Below the pieces are notes generated by a model, which was not told where the DNA came from, searched no databases, and saw only the letters and a program-made list of their open reading frames with translations. This document shows positions 1 to 10,806 of a stretch of 64,000 nucleotides of DNA, piece after piece (position 1 is the first letter of the stretch; every line of letters starts with the position of its first letter). The translations under genes were made by a program, and so were the position numbers. Source of the stretch: Dendrophyllia cribrosa (Eukaryota; Cnidaria; Anthozoa; Scleractinia; Dendrophylliidae); NCBI GenBank assembly GCA_024195265.1, contig JAJLRJ010000003.1, positions 28,112,853-28,176,852 of the forward strand, read 5' to 3'.

Positions 1-211
1 ACCCCTTGAGCCACTGTAGGATGTCCTCCGGTCAGATAACCTGGAGCATGCGTACCACAGTGATGGGTTGCTACAAGTGTATCAGCCATCTTATTGCCAG
101 CAGATCCTGTGAACCTATACCAGGCTTTTGTCAGAGAACTGTCACATTTCACAACTCCTTTGTAACCTTGTGCACGGTCAGCCTCAGTGAGGTTTCTGTA
201 GCTTTGACATC
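1..211 (-). CDS. D8C exon L1 (partial, cut by window edge)
   Basis: This is the 5' part of a D8C exon on the minus strand. The acceptor is the CAG at 212-214. It encodes the first three cysteines and the TKAWYRFTGSAGNKMADT core. The donor side lies outside the window. Confidence 0.8.
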
Positions 212-412
212 CTGGAAAAAGCACAACGCAAGTTTGCCAGAAAATTAACGTTGTTATAAAAACCACTTCCTGAGTAAGGATTATTAGAGAAACAGTCAAG
301 TAACTTTATTCGTTCAATTGTGTGAACGTTACTAAGCTATTCACTATAGTCGATATCGATAAGGCCGGGTGCAGTTGAATATTTTTATAGAAACTGCGCG
401 GTACAAATTTGG

Positions 413-416
<4 letters not shown>

Positions 417-448
<32 letters not shown>
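417..448. repeat. (TTA)n microsatellite
   Basis: About ten TTA units in the intron between exons L2 and L1. Confidence 0.9.
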
Positions 449-450
<2 letters not shown>

Positions 451-710
451 CGTTCATCTGTTGCAGTTGTTTATTTGTAAACATTTCAAATTTAATTTTT
501 GTTGGCTACGACATTGCTCATTAAACGAGAAAGCCTTAACGGGATTATACAATTTGTTTTTATGTTCATGTACTGAATAATAATGGTTCAGTGTTGCATT
601 CAGTTTAAAGAATAACAAAAACCACAAGAACAACAAAGGAAATCATGTAAAAATTAGTTAAGTAGCAAACAATATATATTGACTGAGGTATGAGCTCTTT
701 CATAGCTTAC

Positions 711-725
711 CAGACGGGCTTGGAG
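711..725 (-). CDS. 15-nt linker microexon m1
   Basis: On the minus strand a T-rich acceptor ending in CAG precedes CTCCAAGCCCGTCTG, followed by donor GTAAGC. In phase 1 it encodes Ala-Pro-Ser-Pro-Ser, bridging two D8C exons. The same arrangement recurs in other introns of both arrays. Confidence 0.7.
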
Positions 726-879
726 CTGAAAAACAAGAAATAAAATATTCATCAACACAATGATGTTTTGGTGGGAAAACGAATGGAAAGCAAAAATGGA
801 CACAAAAAACAATAACATCTCTTGGCTTTGTTGCGTTTTATACATATGGTGATAAATTATACAAGGTGAATAATAATAC

Positions 880-1239
880 CTTGCTTATTGTTACCGCAGT
901 AGCGTAGGCTGCAAGCAGGTGGTTTGGACAACTCGTAGACATAGAAAACACCACAGTTACGAACGCGTATGACAGAAGACCAACGACAGTTGTTATTGGA
1001 CCAATGAAAACACACTTTGCGTTGCACAACCCCATGAGCCACTGTAGGATGTCCCTCGGTCAAATAACCTGGCGCATGTGTACCACAGTGATTCGTTGCC
1101 ACAACTGTATCAGCCATCTTATTGCCAGCAGATCCTGTGAACCTATACCAGGCTTTTGAAAGAGAACTGTCGCATTTCACAATTCCTTTGTAACCTTGTG
1201 CACGGTCAGCCTCACTAAGAGTTTTGTAGCTTTGACAAC
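880..1239 (-). CDS. D8C exon L2
   Basis: This 360-nt exon has acceptor TTTTTTCAG and donor CAAG|GTATTA. It is open throughout and has all eight cysteines. It carries local changes (SLSKAWYRF, YLTEGHPTVAH) relative to the array consensus. The paralogue is the exon at 53,900. Confidence 0.85.
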
Positions 1240-1679
1240 CTGAAAAAAGCACAATGAAAGTTAGCTAGAAAATTAACGTTGTTATATGAAGCACTTACTG
1301 AGAAAGGATCATGGAAAAAACAATTAACGTCACTTGTTCAATTACGTAAACGTTACTTTTTCACTGTGGTCGATATCATTTGGCTTCATTTGTTCTGTTG
1401 TAGTTGTTTATTTAAATATTTCAAAGTTAAGTTTTGGTTATGACATTTCTTATGTAACTTTAAAAAGCCTTAAAGAGATTATTGAATTTGTTTCTATGTT
1501 CATGTACTGAATAGTAGTCATAGGGTTCAGTGTTACTGATTTGTATTTAACTGAGGTGAGATAAAATGCGGTCAGTTTAAAGGACAACAGAAACCACAAG
1601 AACAAGAAATCATGTAAAAAGAGGTTAAAAGTGGCAAACAATGTATATTGACCGAGGTATGAGCTCGTTTTTAGCTTAC

Positions 1680-1694
1680 CAGATGGACTTGGTG
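1680..1694 (-). CDS. 15-nt linker microexon m2
   Basis: CACCAAGTCCATCTG lies between a TTTTTCAG acceptor and a GTAAGC donor on the minus strand and encodes Ala-Pro-Ser-Pro-Ser. Its exact paralogue is at 54,702. Confidence 0.7.
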
Positions 1695-1979
1695 CTGAAA
1701 AACAAGAAATAAAATATTCATTAACGCAATGTTCGCTTGGTGGAATCAAAGGCTTCTGTGAGCTAACGCGCAACGCAATATTGTGGTAAGCTTATGTTGA
1801 TACTGCCACGGTTTGTTAGACTTTTTTAAAGTAAAGGTAAGGAGTTTTGAAAAAATAAATAAAAACAATACATATCTTCTATAATGTATAGTTCTCGAAG
1901 GAAGAAAAGTTCTTGAACAATTCTAAAAAATTCTGTATGGAGTGCGTATAAAGTTCTCTAAAAATTCAAAAAACTCTAC

Positions 1980-2339
1980 CTTGCTTATTGTTACCGCAGT
2001 AGCGAAGGCTGCAAGCAGTTGGTTTGGACAACTCATAGACAAAGAAAGCACCACAGCTACGAACGCGAATGACAGAAGACCAACGACAGTTGCTATTGGA
2101 CCAATGAAAACACACTTTGCGTTGCACAACCCCTTGAGCCACTGTAGGATGTCCTCCGGTCAAATAACCTGGCGCATGCGTACCACAGTGATGCGTTGCC
2201 ACTACTGTATCAGCCATCTTATTGCCAGCAGATCCTGTGAACCTATACCAGGCTTTTGTCAGAGAACTGTCGCATTTCACAATTCCTTTGTAACCTTGTG
2301 CACGGTCAGCCTCACTGAGAGTTCTATAGCTTTGACATC
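1980..2339 (-). CDS. D8C exon L3
   Basis: This 360-nt exon is open with eight cysteines. It ends at donor CAAG|GTAGAG and starts after acceptor TTAACCAG. It encodes the variants WSNSNCRW and SKPTACSL. The paralogue is at 55,002. Confidence 0.85.
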
Positions 2340-2851
2340 CTGGTTAAAGTACAATGCAAAGTTGCCAGACAATTAACGTTTCGTTATTAAAAAGACTTAG
2401 CAAGGATGATCAATAAGACAATCAAGTATCTTCGTTCGTTCAATTATGTGAACGTTACTATTTATTATAGTCGATATCGTTTGTTCTGTTGGATTTGTTT
2501 ATTTATAAATATTTAAATTAACGTTTTTTGGTTACGACATTGTTAAAATGTTGATGTACTGAATAGTAATGGTTCAGTGTTAATGATTTGTTTTAAACTA
2601 AAGTGAGATAAAATGCGATCAGTTTGATGGACAACAGAAACCACAAGAACGAGAAAAGAAAAGTGAAAATTAGTTAAAATTTAGAGAGCGTTTTTATTTG
2701 ACGTCACGGCGGCCATATTGGTGTACCAAACCAGTTCTTCGGGAACTGAACTATATTTTAATAAAAACACTTTTTGTTTCAGTGAAACAATATGGCCGCT
2801 GGACACGTGAGTAACTATATTGACTGAGGTATGAGGTCGTTTGTAGCTTAC

Positions 2852-2866
2852 CAGATGGACTTGGGG
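2852..2866 (-). CDS. 15-nt linker microexon m3
   Basis: CCCCAAGTCCATCTG has canonical acceptor and donor on the minus strand and encodes Ala-Pro-Ser-Pro-Ser. The paralogue is at 55,874. Confidence 0.7.
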
Positions 2867-3021
2867 CTGAAAAACAAGAAATAAAATATTCATCAACGCA
2901 ATGATTCTATCGTGGAAAAACGAAAGATAATAAAAACATGAACTCAAAAAAATAATAACACCGCTTGGTTTTGTTGCGCGGTATACATAAGGTGGAAAAT
3001 TATATTCTTGGTTTGTAACCA

Positions 3022-3450
3022 CGTGACAAGGCGGCCATGTTGGTGGTCAATACAATACAATTTTTGTCGCAGAATAGACCAATTTCGATATATTAAAATT
3101 CATACTTGGCTCCGAGGCTTGGGGGAATAAAACAAAATAAATCGCATCGAGGTTCAGGGATGAATAAGTAATTTCTTTTGTTTTATTCCCCTAAGGCTTG
3201 GAGCCAAGTATGAATTTTAATATAACGAAATTGGTCTATAGGTGGCTTTCACGTTACGTCACGGCGCCAAGTTGGTGCACACCTACAAAAGAATTTTAAT
3301 GAACCTCTTTTGTTATGTGCACTAACATGGCCGCCATGACCTTTGTCATTTGAGTCCCACAGGAATGAAGGTCACGTGAGTGAAAATCATCTATTGTCGG
3401 AGAGAAACGCTTTTGATCTTGACCACCAACACGGCAGCCGTGACGTCCAT
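3022..3450. repeat. Nested fold-back MITEs in the L4-L3 intron
   Basis: Inside this stretch a near-perfect inverted repeat spans 3,075-3,238, with outer motif TAGACCAATTTCG and its complement. It sits between outer inverted motifs built on GGCGGCCATGTTGGTG. A second pair of the same kind flanks 3,241-3,345. The duplicated array has the same structure at 56,041-56,475, so the insertions predate the duplication. No coding capacity is seen. Confidence 0.7.
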
Positions 3451-3494
3451 GCAAACCAGCAATAACATGCGTTTAATGTTGCAAATAAACCTAC

Positions 3495-3854
3495 CTTGCT
3501 CATTGTTACCGCAGTACCGTAGGCTGCAAGCAGGTGGTTTGGACAACTCATAGACAAAGAAAGCACCACAGCTACGAACGCGAATGACAGAAGACCAACG
3601 ACAGTTGTTATTGGACCAATGAAAACACACTTTACGTTGCACAACTCCTTGAGCCACTGTAGGATGTCTTCCGGTCAAATAACCTGGAGCATGCGTACCA
3701 CAGTGATGCGTTGCTACAAGTGTATCAGCCATCTTATTGCCAGCAGATCCTGTGAACCTATACCAGGCTTTTGTCAGAGAACTGTCGCATTTTACAATTC
3801 CTTTGTAACCTTGTGCACGGTCAGGCTCACTGAGAGTTCTGTAGTTTTGACATC
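3495..3854 (-). CDS. D8C exon L4
   Basis: This 360-nt exon is open with eight cysteines. It is distinguished by SEPDRAQGYKG near the start, TGRHPTVAQ, and GNNEQ at the end. The donor is CAAG|GTAGG. The paralogue is at 56,519. Confidence 0.85.
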
Positions 3855-4831
3855 CTGGGAAAAGCACAATGAAAGTTAGCCAGAAAATTAATGTTTCGTT
3901 ATTAAAATCACTAAGCTTTAGTATCATCAGCGAAACAATAAAGTAACTTCATTCTTTCAATTATATGAACATTAATATTAACTCTGGTCGATATCGTTTG
4001 TTCTGTTATAGTTGTTGATTTATAAGTATTTAAAATTTAAGTTTTTTGGTGATAACATTTTCTCATGGAACTTTAAGAAAGCCTTAACTGGATTATACAA
4101 TTTGTTTCTATGTTGAAGTACTGAATAGTAATGGTTCAGTTATCTGAAATAAACGTCAATTACTCACATTTCTGTCGTCCTGTGTCTTTTCTGCTCATTT
4201 CTACCCATATAGTTTATGAACAATGCTTGCAGAACGTTGCGTTCGATTCATAAAATAGCGCTTGCATTCCTAAGTCTTGGTAACCAAGTGTTTTTTTTTC
4301 GAAGCCCAGGCGCGGGCGCCAAGCGGACGGTGTTACATTTTAATAACTGGGTAGGAAAATGTTCGGCCGTTGCTAGGAGATATGGGCTATTGTTTTGGAA
4401 AATCGTCTTCAGCTGGTAAGAGCAAAAAGTCATGTCCAGTCCCCTGGTAGTAATGCTAGTTATAAAACAAAAAGACAACTCTCCCCACTGGGATGATTGT
4501 GACGAAAATGTCACCGAAAGATCTTTCCTATTTTAAAGCCAGGACAGAATTAAAAATCCACCGGGCTTCTTCTGCATCTAGGCCTGTTGTCTCGTTTTCT
4601 TTGTCGCTTTTTGGCTATTTGATGCACGCTGATAGACTCAAAATCGTTAGTCCACTGTTCAACAGTTAATAAGCTTGAGAACGGACTTTGCAGTTTTGAC
4701 TAGAAAAACAATACAACAAATTAGAGCAAATTATCCAACTGCTCCACAGGGTAATGGTATTTTCTATTTTTTCATATGTATTCACTATCATCGGATATGT
4801 CACGAATTAACAATTGACCATCTGTCCATCT

Positions 4832-4897
4832 GGATTGATAGCTCAGTGGATAGAGCATTGCAACGGCAAGGTCATGGGTTCGAATCCCGTTCAAGCC
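4832..4897 (+). tRNA. tRNA-like sequence with shortened anticodon arm
   Basis: An A-box-like TAGCTCAGTGGATAGAGC and a B-box-like GGTTCGAATCC are at tRNA spacing. The 3' acceptor strand TCAAGCC is followed by a short stem-loop and a T run that could terminate Pol III. The anticodon arm is only TTGC-AACG-GCAA, too short for a normal seven-base loop, and the acceptor stem has a mismatch. It is probably a tRNA-derived pseudogene or SINE head. An identical copy is at 57,862. Confidence 0.5.
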
Positions 4898-4931
4898 TGA
4901 ATTTTTTAAGGTCGCTTTTTGAACGGCTTAA

Positions 4932-5585
4932 GGACGTTCGCGCGAAAATCTTCTAACATTGATTTTTTTATAAAACTTTTCCTGCAGTTAGGCAATGAGT
5001 TACTCGTATCAGAAATGCAAAAAAAATGGGGGGTAACCGACTTCGTTTCGGTGATAAGATATCTGAAAGGTGACCCTAATTTCGAAAAATCGGCCTTCCC
5101 AACTCGATATGGCCCCAATGTCTGTTAGTCCAAAAATATTGTTAATGAATCTCTAAAATGCAATTTTCTGTGCCAAAGTTTGTATGAGTGTGTCTATTAA
5201 GCCAATTCGTTCAACGGGTAACGTTCTTTAGAGGAAATCTAATTCTGTAAACGGAAGCATTTGCAAACTCTGACAGCCCCAAGTTGCGAGGATTCGATGT
5301 CGCGCGGGTAGAAAAATGGAAAAAATTTAAACTTCCTACATTGATTTTTTGTTCATTTTTTTACAATCTGTCGAGAATTGGCAAAGAAAATTATCTATCA
5401 AAAAAAATTGGGGGTCACCGACCATCCAAGCGAGTTAAATCTAAGCAAAGTTAACAAAACGGCTACCAGCCCTTCATGTGAATAGATTTCTTCTCGTGCG
5501 CGCGCTCGTGCATGACGTAGCATGGCGTTGCGACATGAATTGCGTGCGCAGTAAGGATGCGCATAAACAATTAGCGCGAACGTCC
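4932..5585. mobile_element. 654-bp MITE inserted at TTAA (absent from paralogous site)
   Basis: Terminal inverted repeats GGACGTTCGCGCGAA and GCGCGAACGTCC are flanked on both sides by TTAA (4,928-4,931 and 5,586-5,589). The paralogous intron has one uninterrupted CTTAAG at 57,957-57,962, an empty site. Because the flank is palindromic, the duplication could be TTAA or CTTAAG. No transposase ORF is seen, so the element is non-autonomous. Confidence 0.7.
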
Positions 5586-5708
5586 TTAAGAATGAGAGTG
5601 AGAGCATACTGCGAGGATCACAAATTTCACTCTTGAGTCGAAGACTCGAACCCTGGGTCTCTTGCCGTCCGTTGAGACGAAAGAGTTAACCTTAAATTAC
5701 CTATCAAA

Positions 5709-6335
5709 ATGAAATTTTCGACCCGTTTCGTATGCTAAAAAATTGAAGTCCATGTCCAGTGATTTATAATTTACCAATTTAAGTTATGATAAAGCGCGTA
5801 ATCTATTTTTTTCTTACCTTAAAGTTGGCCTATTTGAGCCAAAAATATGGACAACTAGCGCGCGGCCAAAATATGCAAATTAGGACTTGTGACGTCAGCA
5901 GTTGTGCAGACATTCATGGTGAAAATTCATCGTCGGAGGACATTTCCAACTGAGCAACTGACTGCTAAAAATATAGCTAAAAGTGTTTTTTTTTCTGAGA
6001 AATGCTGAAGCGTCTGAAAGCGACACCGCATTTTTGGACAACTGATAACGTAACCATGTTATTTGCTTCTACTTCTGTTTTTCTGCCGTAAGTAAGTTTC
6101 CCTTTCTTTTGTTTCACTTCAAGTATTTTAATTAGAATACTGATTTAGGTCTGGAAACCCAAATTCGGCCATACTGAACGGTTTGTTGCAGTGATGTTTC
6201 TTTTTATACTAGTTCCAGGTCCCAGGACAAAAATAAACTTTTCGTTGCTTGATCATAACTTAAATTGGAAAATTATGAATAAGTGCAACATGGAAATCAA
6301 TTTTTTAGTATAAGAAACGGGTCGAAAATTTCCAT
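5709..6335. repeat. Fold-back element with about 80-bp inverted arms
   Basis: The left arm begins ATGAAATTTTCGACCCG and the right arm ends CGGGTCGAAAATTTCCAT. The arms match imperfectly over roughly 80 bp around 450 bp of unique sequence. The same element is at 58,079-58,710. No gene is recognised in it. Confidence 0.6.
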
Positions 6336-6391
6336 AAGCACTTGACCATTGTTGAGTCGCAAACATAATTAATTTTTCATACTATTCTTAA

Positions 6392-6771
6392 ACACGGACC
6401 CGCGCTATAAAAGGGATAGCTCCGCCCTCTCTTTGTTACACCATCACTGCTTCAACGACTAATCAAAGATGGCTGACACTGCGAGCAACACGGAAGAAGA
6501 CCGTTGCCCCAAAAAATAGGTTTAATTCTAACTTCACCAGTTCAATCTTGCATAGGATTTATCTTTCAAGAATATAAAACTAAAAGCATCATTTGAATTA
6601 ATACGCATTTTAGCATGAATATAATATTTTAGCTTGCCAAATTTGAATTTCGCGCCGGTAACGGTTCTCCATTGGCGAGAGGATGCACGTGATGTTGACA
6701 GTTCGGTGTCAAGTGTGAAATGACTGGCGGCTTGGCCAGGCCAAGGTTCCTTTTATAGCGCGGGTCCGTGT
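6392..6771. mobile_element. 380-bp TTAA-flanked MITE with TATA-like termini
   Basis: Terminal repeats are ACACGGACCCGCGCTATAAA and its complement, each bordered by TTAA (6,388-6,391 and 6,772-6,775). Each terminus contains a TATAAAAGG-like box. The left one lies about 60 bp before a short ORF beginning MADTASNTEEDRCPKK. The paralogous copy is 58,767-59,149, so it predates the array duplication. Confidence 0.65.
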
Positions 6772-6829
6772 TTAAGGTGGTTGATTGTATAGAGTGCGTT
6801 AAGGTCTCTAAAGTTACAAATAAGCCTAC

Positions 6830-7189
6830 CTTGCTTATTGTTACCGCAGTAGCGTAGACTACAAGCAGGTGGTTTCGACAACTCGTAGACAAAGAATGCA
6901 CCACAGCTACGAACGCGTATGATAGAAGACCAACGACAGTTGTTATTGGACCAATGAAAACAGACTTTGCGTTGCACAACCCCTTGAGCCACTGTAGGAT
7001 GTCCTCCGGTCAGATAACCTGGAGCATGCGTACCACAGTGATGCGTTGCCACTACTGTATTAGCCATCTTATTGCCAGCAGATCCTGTGAACCTATACCA
7101 GGCTTTTGTCAGAGAACTGTCGCATTTCACAACTCCTTTGTAACCTTGTGCACGGTCAGCCTCACTGAGAGTTCTGTAGCCTTGACATC
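6830..7189 (-). CDS. D8C exon L5
   Basis: This 360-nt exon is open with eight cysteines. It encodes the variants NKMANTVV and WSSIIRVRSC. The donor lies 58 bp beyond the end of the TATA-bearing MITE. The paralogue is at 59,209. Confidence 0.85.
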
Positions 7190-7644
7190 CTGGTTAAAGT
7201 ATAATGCAAATTGGCTTGAAAATTTACGTTTCGTTATTAAAATCACTGAGCAAGGATGATCAGTAAAACAATCAAGTAACTTCATTCGTTTAATAATGTT
7301 AACGTTACCCTTCACTATATTATTTTGATATCGTTTTTTCTTTTGTAGTTGTTTATTTAAAAATTTGAAATTGAAGTTTTGGTTATGGCGACATTTCTTA
7401 AATTAAGGAACTCTAAGAAAGTCTTAACAAGATTATACAATTTGTTTGTATGTTCATGCACTGATCATGAACAGTAATGGTTCAGTGTTAATGATTTGTA
7501 TTTAACTCAAGTGAGATAAAATGCGGTTAGTTTAAAGGACAAGTACAGAAACAACAAGACTAACTAAGGACTGAATACATTGAAAGTTAGATAACAGCAA
7601 ATAATGTACTGATTGACTGAGGTATGAGCTCGTTTATAGCTTAC

Positions 7645-7659
7645 CAGATGGGTTTGGAG
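7645..7659 (-). CDS. 15-nt linker microexon m4
   Basis: CTCCAAACCCATCTG sits between a CTTGTTTTTCAG-type acceptor and GTAAGC on the minus strand and encodes Ala-Pro-Asn-Pro-Ser. The paralogue is at 60,977. Confidence 0.7.
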
Positions 7660-7679
7660 CTGAAAAACAAGAAATGAAA

Positions 7680-8040
7680 TATTCATCATTAGTAAATTTT
7701 TACCTCTCGTTAATGATTTTCTAGATTTCTGATTGGTCCCACCGCTACCGATCTGAGTCGTTATTGGTTAATTTGCCCAAATATGGAAAAATGATGACGA
7801 ATTGCGCGGGGAAAAAAATGGCGAGATTCGGAGAGCTTTCGCCCCTAGAAATTCAACAAATGGTTGAAAATGCGACGCCGGCCAACACCTTTCCGGTTAT
7901 TTAAGTGTTTGAAAATTTACTAAAACAGTTATTCATCTCGGCCTCGCCGAATATGAGCTGATATATAACCAACTCGGCGCGGCGCCTGGTTGGTTATATA
8001 TCAACTCATATTCGGCTCGTCCTTGATGAATAACTGCTAA
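7680..8040. repeat. Insertion with small ORF and terminal hairpins
   Basis: This block of about 350 bp is shared with 61,015-61,375. It ends in inverted motifs (GTTATTCATC and GATGAATAAC) around a GC-rich hairpin. From the ATG at 7,818 it could encode MARFGELSPLEIQQMVENA before stopping. This resembles the N-terminus of cnidarian QRICH1/KIAA1958-like (Crypton-derived) proteins. That resemblance comes from memory of the family and is weak. Confidence 0.4.
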
Positions 8041-8227
8041 ATACAATGACTCTTTGGTGGAAAAACAAGAAAGATATTTATCAATACATTACGATCCTTT
8101 GGTGGGAAAACGAAAGGTAAAGCAAAACATGGACAGAAAAGAAAATAATAGCACCCCTTGTTTGTTGCGTTGTATACATAAGATGGAAACTTATAAAGAG
8201 TGCTTTTGAAGTCACAAATAACACTAC

Positions 8228-8587
8228 CTTGTTTATTGTCACCGCAGTAGCGTAGGCTGCAAGCAGGTGGTTTGGACAACTCGTAGACATAGAAAGCACC
8301 ACAGTTACGAATGCGTATAACAGAAGACCAACGACAGTTGTTATTGGACCAATGAAAACACCCTTTGCGTTGCACAACCCCTTGAGCCACTGTAGGATGT
8401 CCTCCGGTCAGATAACCTGGAGCATGCGTACCACAGTGATGCGTTGCCACAACTGTATCAGCCATCTTATTGCCAGCAGATCCTGTGAACCTATACCAGG
8501 CTTTTGTCAGAGAACTGTCGCATTTCACTATTCCTTTGTAACCTTGTGCACGGTCAGCCTCACTGAGAGTTTTGTAGCTTTGACATT
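8228..8587 (-). CDS. D8C exon L6
   Basis: This 360-nt exon is open. VQRKGCFHW replaces the usual KVCFHW, and all eight cysteines are kept. It begins with a Glu-Cys codon pair (acceptor CCAG|AATGTC), unlike the Gly-Cys of most units. The paralogue is at 61,563. Confidence 0.85.
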
Positions 8588-8892
8588 CTGGAAAAGCACA
8601 GTCAAAGTTAGCCAGGAATGTTACATTTCCCTTGACCACTGATCAAGGTGTGTCAGTAGAAAAACAATGACTATTGGAAGATTTATGAGTTGACTGAAGA
8701 GAATGTCATTATTTACTATAACTGATATATTTTGTTCATTTGTAGTTTATGAATTGAAAATAGTCTTAATAAAGTGTTGAAGATATACTAAAAAAGAATT
8801 GAAAAGCGCTCGAAAACAACATAATAAAATGGTTTAGAGTTAATTAAAATGAGCAAACAAGTTTAATTGCCAGATATGGCCTTGTCAGTATA

Positions 8893-8907
8893 GCTTAGTA
8901 GATGGAC
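8893..8907 (-). pseudogene. Decayed linker microexon
   Basis: The sequence matches the 15-nt microexons, but the donor GT is changed (TAGCTTAGTAG on the plus strand instead of TAGCTTACCAG). It cannot be spliced with a canonical donor. The same lesion occurs near 62,474 and 63,292. Confidence 0.5.
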
Positions 8908-9043
8908 TTAGTGCTAAAAAAAGGAAAGACATGAACACCCACGTTCTATTGAAAGACCAAAGGTTGAGCAAAACATGGACTTTGGGTTGTGTTGTCTACT
9001 TAAGGTGTTAACACAGTGCGTTGAAAGTCACAAATAACCCTAC

Positions 9044-9403
9044 CTTGCACACTGTTACCGCAGTAACGCAAACTGCAAGCAGGTGGTTTGAACAACTCAT
9101 AGACATAGAAAGCACCACAGCTACGAACGCGAATGACAGAAGACCAACGACAGTTGTTATTGGACCAATGAAAACACACTTTGCGTTGCACAATCTCCTG
9201 AGCCACTGTCGGATGACCACCGGTCAGATAACCTGGCGCATGCGTACCACAGTGATGCGTTGCCACAACTGCATCAGCCATCTTATTGCCAGCAGATCCT
9301 GTGAACCTATACCAGGCTTTTGTCAGAGAACTGTCGCATTTCACTATTCCTTTGTAACCTTGTGCACGGTCAGCCTCACTGAGAGTTCTATAGCTTTGAC
9401 ATC
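9044..9403 (-). CDS. D8C exon L7
   Basis: This 360-nt exon is open with eight cysteines. Its signature variants are VAQEIVQRKVC, YELFKPPAC and CGNSVQ at the end. The paralogue is at 63,452. Confidence 0.85.
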
Positions 9404-9718
9404 CTGGATAAAGCACAATGCAAGTAAGTCAGAAGTTTCACGTTGTTGTTAAAACCACTTACTAATAAGCAAGGATCATCAGTGAAATAATGAAGTAATT
9501 TACTTCATTTGTTCAATTATGTGAACGTTACTTTTAACTAAAGTTGATTTAAAGTTGATATCGTTTGTTCTGTTGTAGTTGCTATTTAAATTTTCAAATT
9601 GAAGTTTTGGTAACGAAATTTCTCAAGGAAGAAAGTTCTAGTGTAAAAGAGCCTGGGCTAGCCATTCTCACCTTCAGTCGTCAATCAACCACTGATGCAT
9701 TAACCCTATTGAGCCTGG

Positions 9719-9722
9719 GTGT

Positions 9723-9753
<31 letters not shown>

Positions 9754-9761
9754 GGGGGGGA
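9719..9761. repeat. (GT)n followed by poly-G tract
   Basis: A short GT run passes directly into a G run of about 22 nt. It is a low-complexity tract prone to slippage and is probably an assembly weak point. Confidence 0.9.
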
Positions 9762-10446
9762 GGACAAAGTGCCCGCGCAACATTCATAACTTCTTTAATA
9801 TGAATTCAAACGCCATCAAACTTTGCGACTTTTCTTAAAATTTATCTGGCAATAATTTTATATGATTATTTACAGATCACGTATCTTGATGTTTCCATGG
9901 CAACTAGATTTTGACAGCCATATATATTTTTTAATTTGCATATTTGTACCTTTGAATAAAGAAAAACAATGTTCATTGGTACAACTTTGATATTTTTACG
10001 TCATTTAGCGTTTATTTATTGGTTTTGATTAATTTGAGTCAATTTGGACAGTTTTTTAGAGGTTTTATAAAACTCAATAAAAGCCCAGGCTGAATAGGGC
10101 TAACAACTAAGAAAAAACATGCGTTATTACCAAGGCCATTGCTAACACAATTTGGAAAGTTATATCAGAAAGTTATATCAGAAGTCTTTATGAACTTGTA
10201 TTTCTTGTTTTGCTTCGGTAAAATCTTGGTTTAATTAGATTTTTGAATCAAATTGTATTTAAAAGACGCGCAAGTTAAGCTTTTGTAAATACATCAATAC
10301 AATGATTCTTTGGTGGAGAAACGAAAAGTTACAGCAAAACATGAACAAAAATAATAATAATAACACTCTTTGGTTTTGTTGCGTTGTATACATGTAATAA
10401 TGTGGTTAATTATATAGAGTGCTTTTGAAGTCACAAATAACACTAC

Positions 10447-10806
10447 CTTGTGTATTGTTACCGCAGTAGCGTAGGCTGCAAGTAGGTGGTTTGGACAACT
10501 GATAGACATAGAAAGAACTACATCTACGAACGTTAATCATGGAAGACCAGCGACAGTTGTTATTGGACCAATGAAAACACACTTTGCGTTGCACAACCCC
10601 TTGAGCCACTGTAGGATGACCTCCGGTCAGATAACCTGGCGCATGCGTACCACAGTGATGCGTTGCCACTAGTGTATCAGCCATCTTATTGCCAGCAGAT
10701 CCTGTGAACCTATACCAGGCTTTTGTCAGAGAACTGTCGCATTTCACAACTCCTTTGTAACCTTGTGCGCGGTCTTCCTCGGTAAGGTTTCTGTAGCTTC
10801 GGCATT
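10447..10806 (-). CDS. D8C exon L8
   Basis: This 360-nt exon is open with eight cysteines. It is more diverged, with SLTEEDRAQ-like entry residues, SSMINVRRCSSFYVYQL and PPTCSLRYC. The acceptor is TTTTTTCAG and the donor is CAAG|GTAGTG. No close counterpart is seen in the right array. Confidence 0.82.

Larger units (their letters stand above)
3855..6829. other. Long intron with tRNA-like and MITE insertions
   Basis: There is no D8C exon or linker microexon here. The stretch holds a tRNA-like sequence at 4,832, a TTAA-flanked element at 4,932-5,585, a fold-back at 5,709-6,335 and a TATA-bearing MITE at 6,392-6,771. The rest, including a GC-rich patch near 4,300, shows nothing recognisable. 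Confidence 0.6.

Noticed and set aside
1942..2376. Plus-strand open frame of 144 codons over a D8C exon (and similar ones near 9,021, 51,959, 62,596, 63,429)
   Set aside because: These are antisense mirrors of the D8C exons. Their conservation follows from the minus-strand domain, and they carry no recognisable domain themselves.
5640..5700. Possible minus-strand tRNA (GGGTTCGAGTC motif)
   Set aside because: Only a B-box-like motif is present, with no A box or acceptor stem at the right distance.
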